From Prosthecobacter vanneervenii (GTDB taxonomy: Bacteria; Verrucomicrobiota; Verrucomicrobiia; Verrucomicrobiales; Verrucomicrobiaceae): 64,000 bases of DNA. Positions 19,115-28,242 of the stretch are shown in pieces. The notes beneath the pieces are model-generated. The model searched no databases, was not told the origin of the DNA, and saw only the letters and a program-made list of their open reading frames with translations. The stretch is taken from the NCBI RefSeq assembly GCF_014203095.1, contig NZ_JACHIG010000008.1, forward strand, positions 124,001-188,000, read 5' to 3'. Each line of letters starts with the position of its first letter. The stretch's first letter is position 1. The translations under genes and the position numbers were made by a program.

Positions 19115-19696
19115 TTACGGAATCGAGTTCGAAGGAGAAACAGGATTCGTGTTCGTGCGGGGAGGGATCGGACCGGACGCAGGCGGCATCAGCAGAAACA
19201 CTCCACGGATGGTGGAGGGCACAAAAAAATCTGGCTCCTTCGAAACCGGCACCACGGGATTCTTGTCAGGATTTTTCCCAGACACAGGCATCACAGGGCG
19301 CTCATACTCAATGTTGGACGCCACCGGCGCTGGGGCTGGCGCAGGCGCATTGATCGCCAGTCCAGGAATCGCTGAAGTCGCAGCATCGTTGATCACGCCC
19401 GCCATCTTGGGGGCCACAGACACCGCCGTCTGCACGATCTGGTTCGCCATCGCAGAGTCAGCCTTGGAGGCGATGATCGCCGTCTTCACGATGTCGTGCG
19501 CACAGCCTTCATTGATCACCAGTGCATCTTCCACAACCATCAGAACTTTGGAGGGGTCTTTTTCCACCGCCACCTTCACGTCATTGGAGATCTCAGTGCA
19601 GTTGGCCGCAGTTTCAGCCGAAGCAGACGCAGCCATAAATAAACAGGCGACGATGCTCGCAATGCGAGAGCAAGGGACAGTTTTCATGAGCGGCAT
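19115..19696 (-). CDS. Secreted hypothetical protein with proline-rich C-terminus
   Basis: 193 residues with a Sec leader (RIASIVACLFMAASASA). Residues about 30-110 form a helical region with two cysteines (NCTEIS, INEGCAHDI) that could pair. The rest is Pro- and Ala-rich, probably disordered. Met 4 (19687) may be the true start. It is first in the apparent four-gene operon 19696-14957. Its role is unknown, perhaps a periplasmic accessory of export. Confidence 0.65.
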   Translation of the reverse strand: MPLMKTVPCSRIASIVACLFMAASASAETAANCTEISNDVKVAVEKDPSKVLMVVEDALVINEGCAHDIVKTAIIASKADSAMANQIVQTAVSVAPKMAGVINDAATSAIPGLAINAPAPAPAPVASNIEYERPVMPVSGKNPDKNPVVPVSKEPDFFVPSTIRGVFLLMPPASGPIPPRTNTNPVSPSNSIP

Positions 19697-19730
19697 AAAG
19701 AGAGATTTACAGATGTTGACGTGTCCTCAG

Positions 19731-19801
19731 AGCGGGTAGTGGGAATCGAACCCACATGGCCAGCGTGGAAGGCTGGAACTTTACCACTAAGCTATACCCG
19801 C
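19731..19801 (-). tRNA. tRNA-Gly(TCC)
   Basis: The 71-nt cloverleaf has acceptor stem GCGGGTA/TACCCGC, anticodon stem CCAGC/GCTGG with loop CTTCCAC (anticodon TCC), a short variable loop and T-arm GTGGG-TTCGATT-CCCAC. CCA is not encoded. The AT-rich 19802-20035 upstream holds no gene and probably its promoter. Confidence 0.96.
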
Positions 19802-20035
19802 AATTGAAGTTATAGTAACACGAAACATCTTACTACCGCAAGATATTTTTAGAATTTAAAGCAAATTTTTGAAATTCTAGAATTCTTAATGAATTCGAAA
19901 TCCTAAAATTTCAGCGGTTTGTCTTTTCAATTCCATCTTTCTTTTAGCACTCAATGACGACCTGGCAAGTGCGTACTCAAACCGACGCACAGACTCTTTT
20001 TATAGAACAGCTCACTCGTTCTGAAAACTAAGCGT

Positions 20036-21472
20036 TCATTCAACCTTCCTCCCATAATCTTCCCCGTTCAGGCTCCGCGCCACGCTCTCCAGCCAGTCTT
20101 CCAGCTCCTTCTGCATCTGCGGCACCCGCTCCGGCTGCTCGGCCAGCAGCACGTTGCTCTCATCCGGGTCCGTCTCCAGATTATACAGCTCCCAGGATAC
20201 CTCATGGGTCTTCCGGTCCTCCACCCGGTGCAGTTTCCACGGCCAGTCCAGCCACGCCGCATGCCCCGGAAACTCCGTCACCGACACCGGCTGGCCAATC
20301 ACTCCCGCATCTGGCATCAGCCGCGCAGGGTCCTTCGGCTCTTCCCCCTTGGCCTGTGCCGCCAGCAGTTCATCCATCCACGCCTTCGAGGGCGTGGCGA
20401 TCCCCTTCTGCCCGTAGTCCCAGAATCCGATTGGCTGCGTCCGCTTCTTCACCTCCCCGGTCAGCAGCGGCATCAGGTCCATCCCGTCCAGCGGTGGCTG
20501 CTTCTCCATCTTCACCCCTGCCAGTCCTAGTACCGTCGGATAGATGTCAGAGGTCACACACGGTGCCTTGATGACCTTCGGCTCCGGAAATGCCTCCGGC
20601 CACTCCATCAGCCCCGGCACCGCCAGCCCGCCCTCAAAGATCTGCCCCTTGAATCCCCGTCGCCCGCCCGTCGAGCCCACCTTCGGCAGCGCCCCATTGT
20701 CGCTGCAGTACCACAGCAGCGTGTTCTCTCTCAAATCCAGATTCTTGAGTTCCCCCCTCAGCTTCCCAAACGCACGGTCCATCGCGGTGATCTCCCCATA
20801 AAAATGCTGCTTCTTCACCGGCAGCCCCTCATACAGCGCCCGGTCCGCCTCCAGCGCCTGATGCGGGTCATGCGGAGACCCAAACCACACCACCGCTAGA
20901 AACCGCTGCTTCTTCTCCGCACACCGCCGGATGAATTTCAGCGCCTCATCCACCGTGATGTCCGAGCTGTCCCCCTGAAACGCCGTCGCCTTCCCCTGCA
21001 CGCTCAGCACCGGGTCCAGATCAAAGAAGTTCGGCGACGACACCCATTCATCAAACCCGCACGCCCCCGGGCTCACCGGGCTGTCCTTCTGCACCGATCC
21101 CAGATGCCACTTCCCAAAATGCCCCGTCGCATACCCCGCCGTTTTCAGCGCCTTCGCGATCGTGATCTCCTGCGGCCGGATCGGGTGCCCCCACGAAAAG
21201 CACCCATACCGGTTCGGTGTGCGTCCCGTCAGCACGCTCCCGCGTGTAGGAGAGCACACCGGCGCAGCCGCATGGAATTGATCAAACCTCACCCCCTCCT
21301 TGGCCAGCGCATCAAAATTCGGCGTCTTCAGCTCCGCGTTCCCGTTGTAGCCCATGTCGCCCCACCCCTGGTCATCCGCCATCACCAGCACGATGTTCGG
21401 CGGATCATCAGCCGCAGCCACACACACAGCCTGAATCCAGAAAACACCACACAGCAGCAGGAGACATTTCAT
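20036..21472 (-). CDS. Secreted arylsulfatase-type sulfatase
   Basis: 478 residues from ATG 21472, chosen for its Sec leader (MKCLLLLCGVFWIQAVCVA). The type I sulfatase core is intact: NIVLVMADDQGWGDMG with two metal Asp residues, CSPTRGSVLTGR in which the Cys becomes formylglycine, and GHFGKWHLG. The C-terminal region gives a second metal site (WYCSDNGALP). It probably removes sulfate esters from algal or mucin-type glycans. Substrate class and a maturase (formylglycine-generating enzyme or anSME) are not evident in the window. Confidence 0.95.
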   Translation of the reverse strand: MKCLLLLCGVFWIQAVCVAAADDPPNIVLVMADDQGWGDMGYNGNAELKTPNFDALAKEGVRFDQFHAAAPVCSPTRGSVLTGRTPNRYGCFSWGHPIRPQEITIAKALKTAGYATGHFGKWHLGSVQKDSPVSPGACGFDEWVSSPNFFDLDPVLSVQGKATAFQGDSSDITVDEALKFIRRCAEKKQRFLAVVWFGSPHDPHQALEADRALYEGLPVKKQHFYGEITAMDRAFGKLRGELKNLDLRENTLLWYCSDNGALPKVGSTGGRRGFKGQIFEGGLAVPGLMEWPEAFPEPKVIKAPCVTSDIYPTVLGLAGVKMEKQPPLDGMDLMPLLTGEVKKRTQPIGFWDYGQKGIATPSKAWMDELLAAQAKGEEPKDPARLMPDAGVIGQPVSVTEFPGHAAWLDWPWKLHRVEDRKTHEVSWELYNLETDPDESNVLLAEQPERVPQMQKELEDWLESVARSLNGEDYGRKVE

Positions 21473-21517
21473 GCACGGATCATACCCACGATCCACCCTC
21501 GCCTGGAATCAAAAAAC

Positions 21518-22003
21518 TCACCCCCACTTCACTTCGTGTGTGAGCATCTTGTCATCATCAAACACAAACCTTCCCAGAAACTTCTCACGCTCCACCAGCA
21601 TCCGCTCCAGCCAGTGGATGTCATCCGCCCACATCTCATCAAACGGCAGCGCATGCAGCGGCGTCCACAGCGGCACCGCCTCGTCCGTCTCCACCGGCTC
21701 CCCCTCGTGTGCCGTGGCCACATACACATCCACATGCATCCGCAGCCCGTCCACAAACTGAAACCACAGCTCCCCGTGGTGCACCGGGTCCAGCGCCGTC
21801 ACGCCCAGCTCCTCCTGCGTCTCACGGATCGCGCATTGCAGCGAGGTCTCACCCGGGTCGATCTTGCCACCCGGGCCGTTGATCTTACCCGCGCCCAGTC
21901 CGCGCTTCTTCCGAATGAGCAGCACCTCCCGCTTCACCTCATCAAGGATGAACATCAGCGTCGCTCGCGTTCCGGGCTGCCAGGTTTGCCAGTCGATGAT
22001 CAC
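21518..22003 (-). CDS. Nudix hydrolase, MutT/8-oxo-dGTP diphosphatase type
   Basis: About 161 residues. The full Nudix box GKIDPGETSLQCAIRETQ continues with EELGV, giving every catalytic Glu and Arg. LLIRKKRGLGAGKINGPGG precedes it, as in MTH1-like 8-oxo-dGTP hydrolases. No ATG precedes the conserved region after the DUF502 stop (22011), so GTG 22003 is the likely start; the frame runs further upstream without a start that fits. Start site uncertain, family certain. It is probably cotranscribed with the DUF502 gene. Confidence 0.85.
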   Translation of the reverse strand: MIIDWQTWQPGTRATLMFILDEVKREVLLIRKKRGLGAGKINGPGGKIDPGETSLQCAIRETQEELGVTALDPVHHGELWFQFVDGLRMHVDVYVATAHEGEPVETDEAVPLWTPLHALPFDEMWADDIHWLERMLVEREKFLGRFVFDDDKMLTHEVKWG

Positions 22004-22010
22004 CTTGTAT

Positions 22011-22907
22011 TCAACGTTTCTTCCACGGCAGCGCACGCAGCCAGCGCTTCCCGCTCTTGATGTCCAGGGACTGCGCCAGGATCTCCGTGTCCCCGGCATC
22101 AAAGTCTTCCGCCCTCGGCAGCCCTGCCGGCAGTTCCAGCTCAGGTTCGGGCGCAGGCACCGGCGGCTCTGCCAGCGATCCCGTGGCAGGCTTCTGATTC
22201 AGCGGCGCCGCATTCAGCGGAGACACCAGCCCGCCTGAGATGATCATCTTCATCGCCTCTTCGATCGTGATCGGCGCATCCGAGATCTTGTCAGAGTCCA
22301 CCACCAGCAGGATCCCCGTCATCGGGCTCGGTGCCGTCGGCAGCAGCACGCAGGTCTGCGCCTTGCCCGTCTGCGCATCGCAGTACTGCCCCGTCGCAAA
22401 TCCGATCATCCGCATCCCAGGCACCGGATACTCCACATACACCACCCGTTTGAAATTCTGCTTCGTCCCACCCAGGCTCCGAAACGCGTCGATCACCTGC
22501 TTCAGCGGCCGGTAGATCACCGCCACCAGCGGAATCCTCAGCAGCAGCTTGTCCACCGCCGTCACGATGTGCACGCCGATCACATTCGTCGCCATGAAGC
22601 CCAGCCCCAGAATGGCCAGCACCGAAAACAGGAACCCGATGAAATTTGTCAGGCTCTCCAGATTCGGGTCCTCGATGTTCAGCAGCGGCTGTTCGGAAAA
22701 CTCATTGATGAGGTTCACCGTCTGCGCCAGCACTGGCTTGCTCCACGCGTGCAGCAGGTCGTAGATCGAAAACAGGATCCAGAACGTGATGATCAGCGGC
22801 AGCGCCAGCGCCAGCCCCGCCAGAAACTTGTTCCGCAGCCACACACCCCACCCCTTCGGCGCGGGCGCCTCACTCGTCAGATTCGTGCTGGGGGGATCAA
22901 ATGCCAT
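22011..22907 (-). CDS. DUF502 family membrane protein
   Basis: 298 residues. Two membrane helices are clear (about 28-50 and 88-110), and the DUF502 signature runs through LLRIPLVAVIYRPLKQVIDAF, FKRVVYVEYPVPGMRMIGF and VLLPTAPSPMTG. The C-terminal 60 residues are polar and Pro-rich. DUF502 proteins have no settled function, although a homologue takes part in stress responses in plants. The Nudix gene begins just after its stop. Confidence 0.9.
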   Translation of the reverse strand: MAFDPPSTNLTSEAPAPKGWGVWLRNKFLAGLALALPLIITFWILFSIYDLLHAWSKPVLAQTVNLINEFSEQPLLNIEDPNLESLTNFIGFLFSVLAILGLGFMATNVIGVHIVTAVDKLLLRIPLVAVIYRPLKQVIDAFRSLGGTKQNFKRVVYVEYPVPGMRMIGFATGQYCDAQTGKAQTCVLLPTAPSPMTGILLVVDSDKISDAPITIEEAMKMIISGGLVSPLNAAPLNQKPATGSLAEPPVPAPEPELELPAGLPRAEDFDAGDTEILAQSLDIKSGKRWLRALPWKKR

Positions 22908-23044
22908 CTAAAATACTTCAGGCTTAGGATGAGAACGCCTGACGCTCTCATTGTTCAGCAATAAATTGACTCTATCGCAGATTTCACCCGCTTCTCAAAA
23001 AGATTGTCCTGAGGTTCTCCTTTATTCATCCCTCATAGGACCAT

Positions 23045-23209
23045 GACCGGTTCTCGCAAAGAATGTCCGATTGAACCGGCGAGCGCAGCGGCCCCAGTGG
23101 CATGGCGGGAGCGCCGCCTGCTATTTGAAAATAACAGGCAAGCGACCAACGCAGCCAATGGGGCCGCTCCGCCGCCCGGGCAAGGTGACAGGCTTTTTGA
23201 GAACCGGTC
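23045..23209. repeat. MITE-like imperfect inverted repeat, about 165 bp
   Basis: The outer 11 bp are a perfect inverted pair (GACCGGTTCTC with GAGAACCGGTC), continued by imperfect pairing (AAAG..GTC) and an inner pair around AGCGGCCCCA/TGGGGCCGCT. Its right half recurs at 1574-1652 and in part at 23925-23975 and 8647-8680, so it has spread within the genome. The gap 22908-24108 carries no gene. Confidence 0.72.
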
Positions 23210-23268
23210 TAATACCATGCTCGATTGAAAACAGGGCTGTTTTTTCCTCACTCCGCCCGCATCGAACC

Positions 23269-23333
23269 AACCCCAAAGGGGTTGCGTAATTGAGCCCAGG
23301 GTCAGCCGAGCCTCAGCGAGGCGACCCTGGGTT
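23269..23333 (+). repeat. Double-hairpin intergenic repeat, copy 2
   Basis: AACCCC-AAA-GGGGTT is followed by CCCAGGGTC paired with GACCCTGGG around an AGCGAG loop. It is the same plan and order as at 8713-8777, with compensatory changes (GGC/GCC there, GGTC/GACC here), which points to selection for the stem. Confidence 0.78.
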
Positions 23334-23693
23334 ACCCGCCATCCAATCCGGGAAGCAAACCCAAGACCTTCTTCGCCCACCTCGCTCGCCAGAAGCGCCT
23401 GCCTGGAACTCCGCCGCACATGGGCCCCGCTGTCACAAAGTGCTCCAATACAAGTCCACCTCCAGGTCTCCGGCAACGAACTCTCCCTCTGAGACAGAAC
23501 CGTTTTCAGCTGATTGTGGTATAATACCGCTGGCAGTTGAAAACGAGTCTGCACAGGATCACAGACTCAGAGTCTTCCTCGGATGACAAGTGGAATGGCT
23601 GGTCCGCTATCTTGGATCGTGGGATGGGTGTGGCGATAGCCCGTAAGTGCATGAGCGTGCCGCAGGTTCTGGGGCCTGAAAGCGCAGCGTCCC

Positions 23694-23846
23694 ATTTGGA
23701 GTGCGGTCGCGCAGTGAGGAACGAACGAAGCTACCGCTTTCCGCAGGCCGGACAGCTGGCTGAGGCCGAAGAACCTTCACGACCCCGCGAAAGCGGTGGC
23801 TCCGATGCAGGCCTGCGCCTTGCATCTGCGCGACCGCACTCCAAAT
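23694..23846. mobile_element. MITE-like element with perfect 21-bp terminal inverted repeats
   Basis: The 153-bp unit is bounded by a perfect 21-bp inverted pair (23694-23714 with 23826-23846), beginning ATTTGGAGTGCGG. A nested imperfect pair (ACCGCTTTCCGC with GCGAAAGCGGT) lies inside, so the whole can fold into one long hairpin. It has no coding capacity. A half copy lies at 8351-8416. A transposase acting in trans, such as a REP-associated tyrosine transposase, is a guess. Confidence 0.75.
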
Positions 23847-23924
23847 CCAGATGCACGCCATGCCTGCGGCGACAGAATTGCAGACCCGTTTTCAAGGACT
23901 CGTGGTATCACACCGCCCATGGGC

Positions 23925-23975
23925 CGCTCCGCCATCCAATCAATGTGACAGGCTCTACGAAAACCCGTCCAAAAT
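23925..23975 (+). repeat. Partial copy of the 23.0-kb element
   Basis: It shares GGGCCGCTCCGCC and AATGTGACAGGCT with 23160-23200 and 1600-1635. It lies just downstream of the MITE-like element. Confidence 0.6.
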
Positions 23976-24039
23976 CCGGGCATGCAGACCATCATTCCAC
24001 CCTTCATCATTTGACGTTGTCCTGGGTCATGCACACAAA

Positions 24040-24078
24040 AAGACCGCAGAACCCTGCTTCCAGGAACTCTGCGGTCTT
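24040..24078 (-). terminator. Terminator of the 2-oxoglutarate dehydrogenase operon
   Basis: An 11-bp stem (AAGACCGCAGA with TCTGCGGTCTT) follows the sucB stop at 24109 on the minus strand and is followed by TTTT. The loop is 17 nt. The plan matches the peroxiredoxin terminator. Confidence 0.85.
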
Positions 24079-24108
24079 CGAATCTTGAGTTTCAGACTCA
24101 GCGTCTCC

Positions 24109-25212
24109 TCACGCGCCCACCAGCATGCGTGCCGGATTTTCAATGCAGTCCTTCACCCGGATGAGGAAGGTCACCGCCTCTTTGCCATCGACCACACGGT
24201 GGTCATAGCTCAGCGCCAGATACATCATCGGGCGCACGACCACTTGGCCGTCCACCACCACCGCACGCTGCTGGATGCTGTGCATCCCCAGGATCGCGCT
24301 CTGCGGCGGGTTGATGATCGGCGTGCTCAGCAGGGATCCGTACACACCACCGTTGGAGATCGTGAAGACACCGCCGGTCAGGTCGCTCACCTGAATCTTG
24401 CCTTCCTTGGATTTCGCCGCGTAGCCCAGGATGTCTTTCTCCAGGTCCGCAAAGCTCTTCTGGTCCGCGTCACGCAGCACCGGCACGATCAGCCCGCGCT
24501 CCGTGCCCACCGCCACGCCGATGTCATAGTAGTGCTGCTGCACGATCTCGTCGCCTTCCACGCGCACATTGATCTGCGGCACCGCCTTCAGCGCTTCCAC
24601 CACCGCCTTGATGAAGAAGCTCATGAAGCCCAGCTTCACACCGTTCTTCTTCACAAAGTTGTCCTGCAGCTGCGAGCGCAGCGCCATGATGTTGCTCATG
24701 TCGCACTCGTTGAAGGTCGTCAGGATCGCAGCCGTGCGCTGCGCGCTCACCAGCTGGTCGGCGATCTTCTTGCGCAGCGGCGTCATCTTCTTGCGCGTCA
24801 CGCGGCCTTCCGGGGCCGGGGCGGCCTTCGGCGCAGGAGCCGGGGTCGGCTCGGGCTTCGGCACCACCTTGAATTCCGTCACGTTCGCAGGCTTCTCAGC
24901 CTCCTTCGCCGCAGGCGCGGGTGCAGGAGCAGCAGCCGGGGCCGGCTTCGGTGCTTCAGCCTTCGCCGCAGGTGCAGCGCTTTCATCGATCGAACCGACC
25001 ACACCGCCCACTTCCACATCTTCACCGGCCTGCTTGCCGATGTGCAGCGCACCGCTGGCTTCCGCAGTCACTTCCGCGGCCACCTTGTCGGTTTCCAGCG
25101 TCAGCAGGATGTCGCCAGTTTTGACGTAGTCACCTTCTTTGAAGTGCCATTTCGCAATCTGTCCACCGGCGACGGATTCGCCGAGTGCGGGTATTTTGAT
25201 GTCTGAGGGCAT
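24109..25212 (-). CDS. sucB: Dihydrolipoyllysine succinyltransferase, E2 of 2-oxoglutarate dehydrogenase
   Basis: 367 residues. The lipoyl domain (about 1-76) carries the lipoylated K43 in ETDKVA. A Pro/Ala linker (about 78-135) follows, then the acyltransferase domain with HRVVDG (H338, D342). The subunit-binding domain normally found between them, with a form like SPAVRKLA and a GxGxGG loop, is not visible; the linker leads straight to [16 protein letters not shown]. This explains the short length (E. coli 405). It lies 39 bp downstream of the E1 gene and ends at a terminator. Confidence 0.95.
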   Translation of the reverse strand: MPSDIKIPALGESVAGGQIAKWHFKEGDYVKTGDILLTLETDKVAAEVTAEASGALHIGKQAGEDVEVGGVVGSIDESAAPAAKAEAPKPAPAAAPAPAPAAKEAEKPANVTEFKVVPKPEPTPAPAPKAAPAPEGRVTRKKMTPLRKKIADQLVSAQRTAAILTTFNECDMSNIMALRSQLQDNFVKKNGVKLGFMSFFIKAVVEALKAVPQINVRVEGDEIVQQHYYDIGVAVGTERGLIVPVLRDADQKSFADLEKDILGYAAKSKEGKIQVSDLTGGVFTISNGGVYGSLLSTPIINPPQSAILGMHSIQQRAVVVDGQVVVRPMMYLALSYDHRVVDGKEAVTFLIRVKDCIENPARMLVGA

Positions 25213-25251
25213 GACGGAGTAGGGGGAGTAATTCTAAGGCTGCTGGTTGAA

Positions 25252-28020
25252 TCAAACGCTGAACGCGGACTCCACGAGCTTGTCCTGCTCGAGGGAGTGG
25301 ATCGCCTTGGAGCCGGCGGCCGGGCTGGAGCTGCGTTCGCGGCCTGCGTACCGCAGCTTGTGGTTCGAGAGCTCTTCCAGACGCGGGCGGATGTAGTAAA
25401 ACGCACCCATGTTCCGCGGCTCTTCCTGGCACCAGATCCACTTCTTCTGCGCACGCGGATACTTCGCCACGATCTCCTTCAGCATCTCGTAGTTCAGCGG
25501 ATACAGCTGCTCGATTCGGATGATCGCTGCGTTCTTGATCTCGTTCTCCTCGCGGAATTCCAGCAGGTCGTAGTACACCTTGCCGCTGCACAGGATCAGT
25601 CGGGTGATCCGCTCCGGCGGCGCCAGCAGCTTGTCGTCGTCCAGCACTTCCTTGAAGGTCGTGTCCTCCGCCATTTCGGTCAGCTTCGACACACACTTCG
25701 GGTGCCGCAGCAGGCTCTTCGGCGTCATCACCACCAGCGGCTTGCGCGTGCTGCGCTTGATCTGGCGGCGCAGCGCATGGAAATACTGCGCAGGCGTTGT
25801 GAAGTTGCACACCTGCATGTTGCCTCCGGCACACAGCTGCAGGAATCGCTCCAGTCGTGCGCTCGAGTGCTCCGGCCCCTGGCCTTCATACCCGTGCGGC
25901 AGCAGCAGCGTCACATGGCTCGGCCGCTGCCACTTGCTCTCGGCACTCGAGATGAACTGGTCGATGATCACCTGCGCGCCGTTCACAAAGTCGCCAAACT
26001 GCGCCTCCCAGCAAACCAGCAGGTTGCTCGCCAGCAGCGAGTACCCGTAGTCAAAGCCCAGCACCGCAGCTTCGGAAAGCAGGCTGTTGTACACGCAGTA
26101 GCGCCCCTGTTCGGCAGCCAGATTGTTCAGCGGGATGTACCGCTCGCGCGTCTGGCTGTCATAAAACACACTGTGCCGCTGGCTGAACGTACCGCGTCGC
26201 ACATCCTGACCACTCAGGCGCACTCCGTGCCCCTCCGTCAGCAGGCTGCCAAACGCCAGCGACTCCGCATACGCCCAGTCGATTCCTTCGCCGGCCTCGA
26301 TCGCCTTCTTGCGCGCTGCCAGGAAACGTTTCGCGATCGTCGGATGCAGGTTGAACTCCTCCGGCGTCTCCAGCAGACGCTGCCCGATCGTCTTCAGGTT
26401 CGTCAGCGCCACGCCCGTCTTCACCGGCGTGTAGTCATACGCAGGCTGCGGCATCGCCATGCTGCCCTCAAACGGATTGCCGCCGTCCGCACCCTTGTCG
26501 CGGTCCGCCAGCGTCTTGATCCCCTGCTCCAGCTGGTCGTCCAGCTCGCGCTGCAGCGCAGCCGCACCAGCCTCGTCCAGCACGCCCGTCGCCGCCAGAT
26601 CCAGACGGAACAGCGTCGCTGTGGACGGATGCTCAGCGATCGCGCGCGCCATGTTCGGCTGCGTAAATCCAGGCTCGTCCGTCTCATTGTGGCCGTGGCG
26701 GCGATAGCACACGATGTCCACGATCACGTCGCGGCCAAACGTCTGGCGGAACTCAAACGCCAGGCGCGTCGCGTTCATCACCTCCAGCGGGCAGTCGCCA
26801 TTCACATGGAAAACCGGCGCCTCGATCATCTTCGCCACGTCCGTACAATAGTCGGAGCTGCGCGCATCCTCCGGCATCGTCGTGAAGCCGATCTGGTTGT
26901 TGATGATGATGTGCACCGTGCCGCCCGTGCGGTAGCCCGGCAGCTGCGAAAGGTTCAGCACCTCCGCCACCAGCCCCTGGCCCGCAAACGCAGCGTCCCC
27001 GTGCACCAGCACCGGCACCACCTTCTTGCGCTCCTTCGTGTCGCCCAGCGCACGCTGGCGCGCACGCGCCATCCCTTCCACCACCGGATCCACAGCCTCC
27101 AGATGGCTCGGGTTCGGAGCCAGCATCACACCCACCGTGTTCCCGCCAGTCGTCTGCCTCATCGTCTCAAAGCCCAGGTGATACTTCACATCACCATCGC
27201 CAGACACCATGTTCGGCACATAGTTCTCGCTAAACTCATAGAAGAGATACTCCAGCGGCTTCCGCAGGAAGTTCGCCAGCACGCTCAGACGGCCGCGGTG
27301 CGCCATCCCCAGGATGATCTCCTTGCCCCCTGCCGCAGGCAGCGCCTCCAGCAGCGTCTCCAGCGCCACCAGCATGCTCTCACCGCCCTCCACCGAGAAA
27401 CGCTTCTGTCCCACAAACCGGCGGTGCAGGAATCGCTCAAAAGACTCCGCCTCCAGCAGCCAGCGCAGCGCCTTCAGCTGATCCTGCGCATCCGGCTTCG
27501 CATTCAGGTCACGGCCCTCGATCCGGTCCAGCAGCCACGCACGCACCTCAGGGTGGTGGATGTGCATAAACTCATACCCCGTCTTCCGGCAGTAGATCTG
27601 CTGCAGCTCCGCCAGCATATGCTTCAGCTTCATCGTCTGCCCGTTGCGGAAGAGATGCGTCTGCACATCCTCCTCCAGCTCCTCCGCCGTAAAGCCCAGC
27701 CCCGCCAGCGTCAGCGCAGGCACCTCAGGCCCCGCATCGCTCAGCGGATCCAGGTGCGCAGCCGTATGGCCCAGCGCACGGAAATTCTGCAGCGCATTCG
27801 TCACCCGCATCCGGAAGCTCAGCGTCTTCTCAGAAAGCGGGGCGGCGTCTCCACCACCCGCAGCTTCAGCGCCTTTCGATGGCAGACGGGCCATGCCCAG
27901 TTCAAAACCTTCGAAAAAGGAAGACCAAAGCGGTTCGACGGAAGCAGGGTCTTTTTTCCAGTCCACATACTTGGACTCGAGGAAATCCGCGTTAGCGCGG
28001 TACGGCAGTGTAGCACTCAT
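25252..28020 (-). CDS. sucA: 2-oxoglutarate dehydrogenase E1 component
   Basis: 922 residues from ATG 28020. ThDP-dependent decarboxylase of the TCA cycle. The N-terminal motif YRANADFLESKYVDW is the region that binds E2 in bacterial OdhA/SucA. HRGRLSVLANFL, GDAAFAGQG (with Asp for Mg-ThDP) and YRRHGHNETDEP are all present. An open frame runs 22 codons further upstream but that stretch is unlike the family. No good Shine-Dalgarno is visible before 28020. It pairs with sucB; the E3 gene is not in the window. Confidence 0.96.
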   Translation of the reverse strand: MSATLPYRANADFLESKYVDWKKDPASVEPLWSSFFEGFELGMARLPSKGAEAAGGGDAAPLSEKTLSFRMRVTNALQNFRALGHTAAHLDPLSDAGPEVPALTLAGLGFTAEELEEDVQTHLFRNGQTMKLKHMLAELQQIYCRKTGYEFMHIHHPEVRAWLLDRIEGRDLNAKPDAQDQLKALRWLLEAESFERFLHRRFVGQKRFSVEGGESMLVALETLLEALPAAGGKEIILGMAHRGRLSVLANFLRKPLEYLFYEFSENYVPNMVSGDGDVKYHLGFETMRQTTGGNTVGVMLAPNPSHLEAVDPVVEGMARARQRALGDTKERKKVVPVLVHGDAAFAGQGLVAEVLNLSQLPGYRTGGTVHIIINNQIGFTTMPEDARSSDYCTDVAKMIEAPVFHVNGDCPLEVMNATRLAFEFRQTFGRDVIVDIVCYRRHGHNETDEPGFTQPNMARAIAEHPSTATLFRLDLAATGVLDEAGAAALQRELDDQLEQGIKTLADRDKGADGGNPFEGSMAMPQPAYDYTPVKTGVALTNLKTIGQRLLETPEEFNLHPTIAKRFLAARKKAIEAGEGIDWAYAESLAFGSLLTEGHGVRLSGQDVRRGTFSQRHSVFYDSQTRERYIPLNNLAAEQGRYCVYNSLLSEAAVLGFDYGYSLLASNLLVCWEAQFGDFVNGAQVIIDQFISSAESKWQRPSHVTLLLPHGYEGQGPEHSSARLERFLQLCAGGNMQVCNFTTPAQYFHALRRQIKRSTRKPLVVMTPKSLLRHPKCVSKLTEMAEDTTFKEVLDDDKLLAPPERITRLILCSGKVYYDLLEFREENEIKNAAIIRIEQLYPLNYEMLKEIVAKYPRAQKKWIWCQEEPRNMGAFYYIRPRLEELSNHKLRYAGRERSSSPAAGSKAIHSLEQDKLVESAFSV

Positions 28021-28242
28021 GAGGGGGACCGCAGCATGCGCCCATTTGTTTTGAGTGCAAATGCGGAAAGCCACATTTCCGCCCATTTTTGCGGGTTATT
28101 CCACCTCCCCTCCTCAGGCTACCCCCAATCCACCCCCATCCCCTTCGTCCCCGCCTAACACACCCCATCCAGCATCCAGCACTCGCCCTTCCTGCAACTT
28201 TAAACCTGAAACTTTAAACTCTCCCCCCAACCCACCCCCCAT

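Noticed and set aside
22908..24108. Possible degraded genes between DUF502 and sucB
   Set aside because: Short frames overlap inverted-repeat elements and have no conserved motif; the stretch is explained by repeats.
25297..28158. 953-codon open frame opposite sucA
   Set aside because: The translated sequence is Arg/Gln/His/Leu-rich without domains, while sucA on the other strand is fully conserved.
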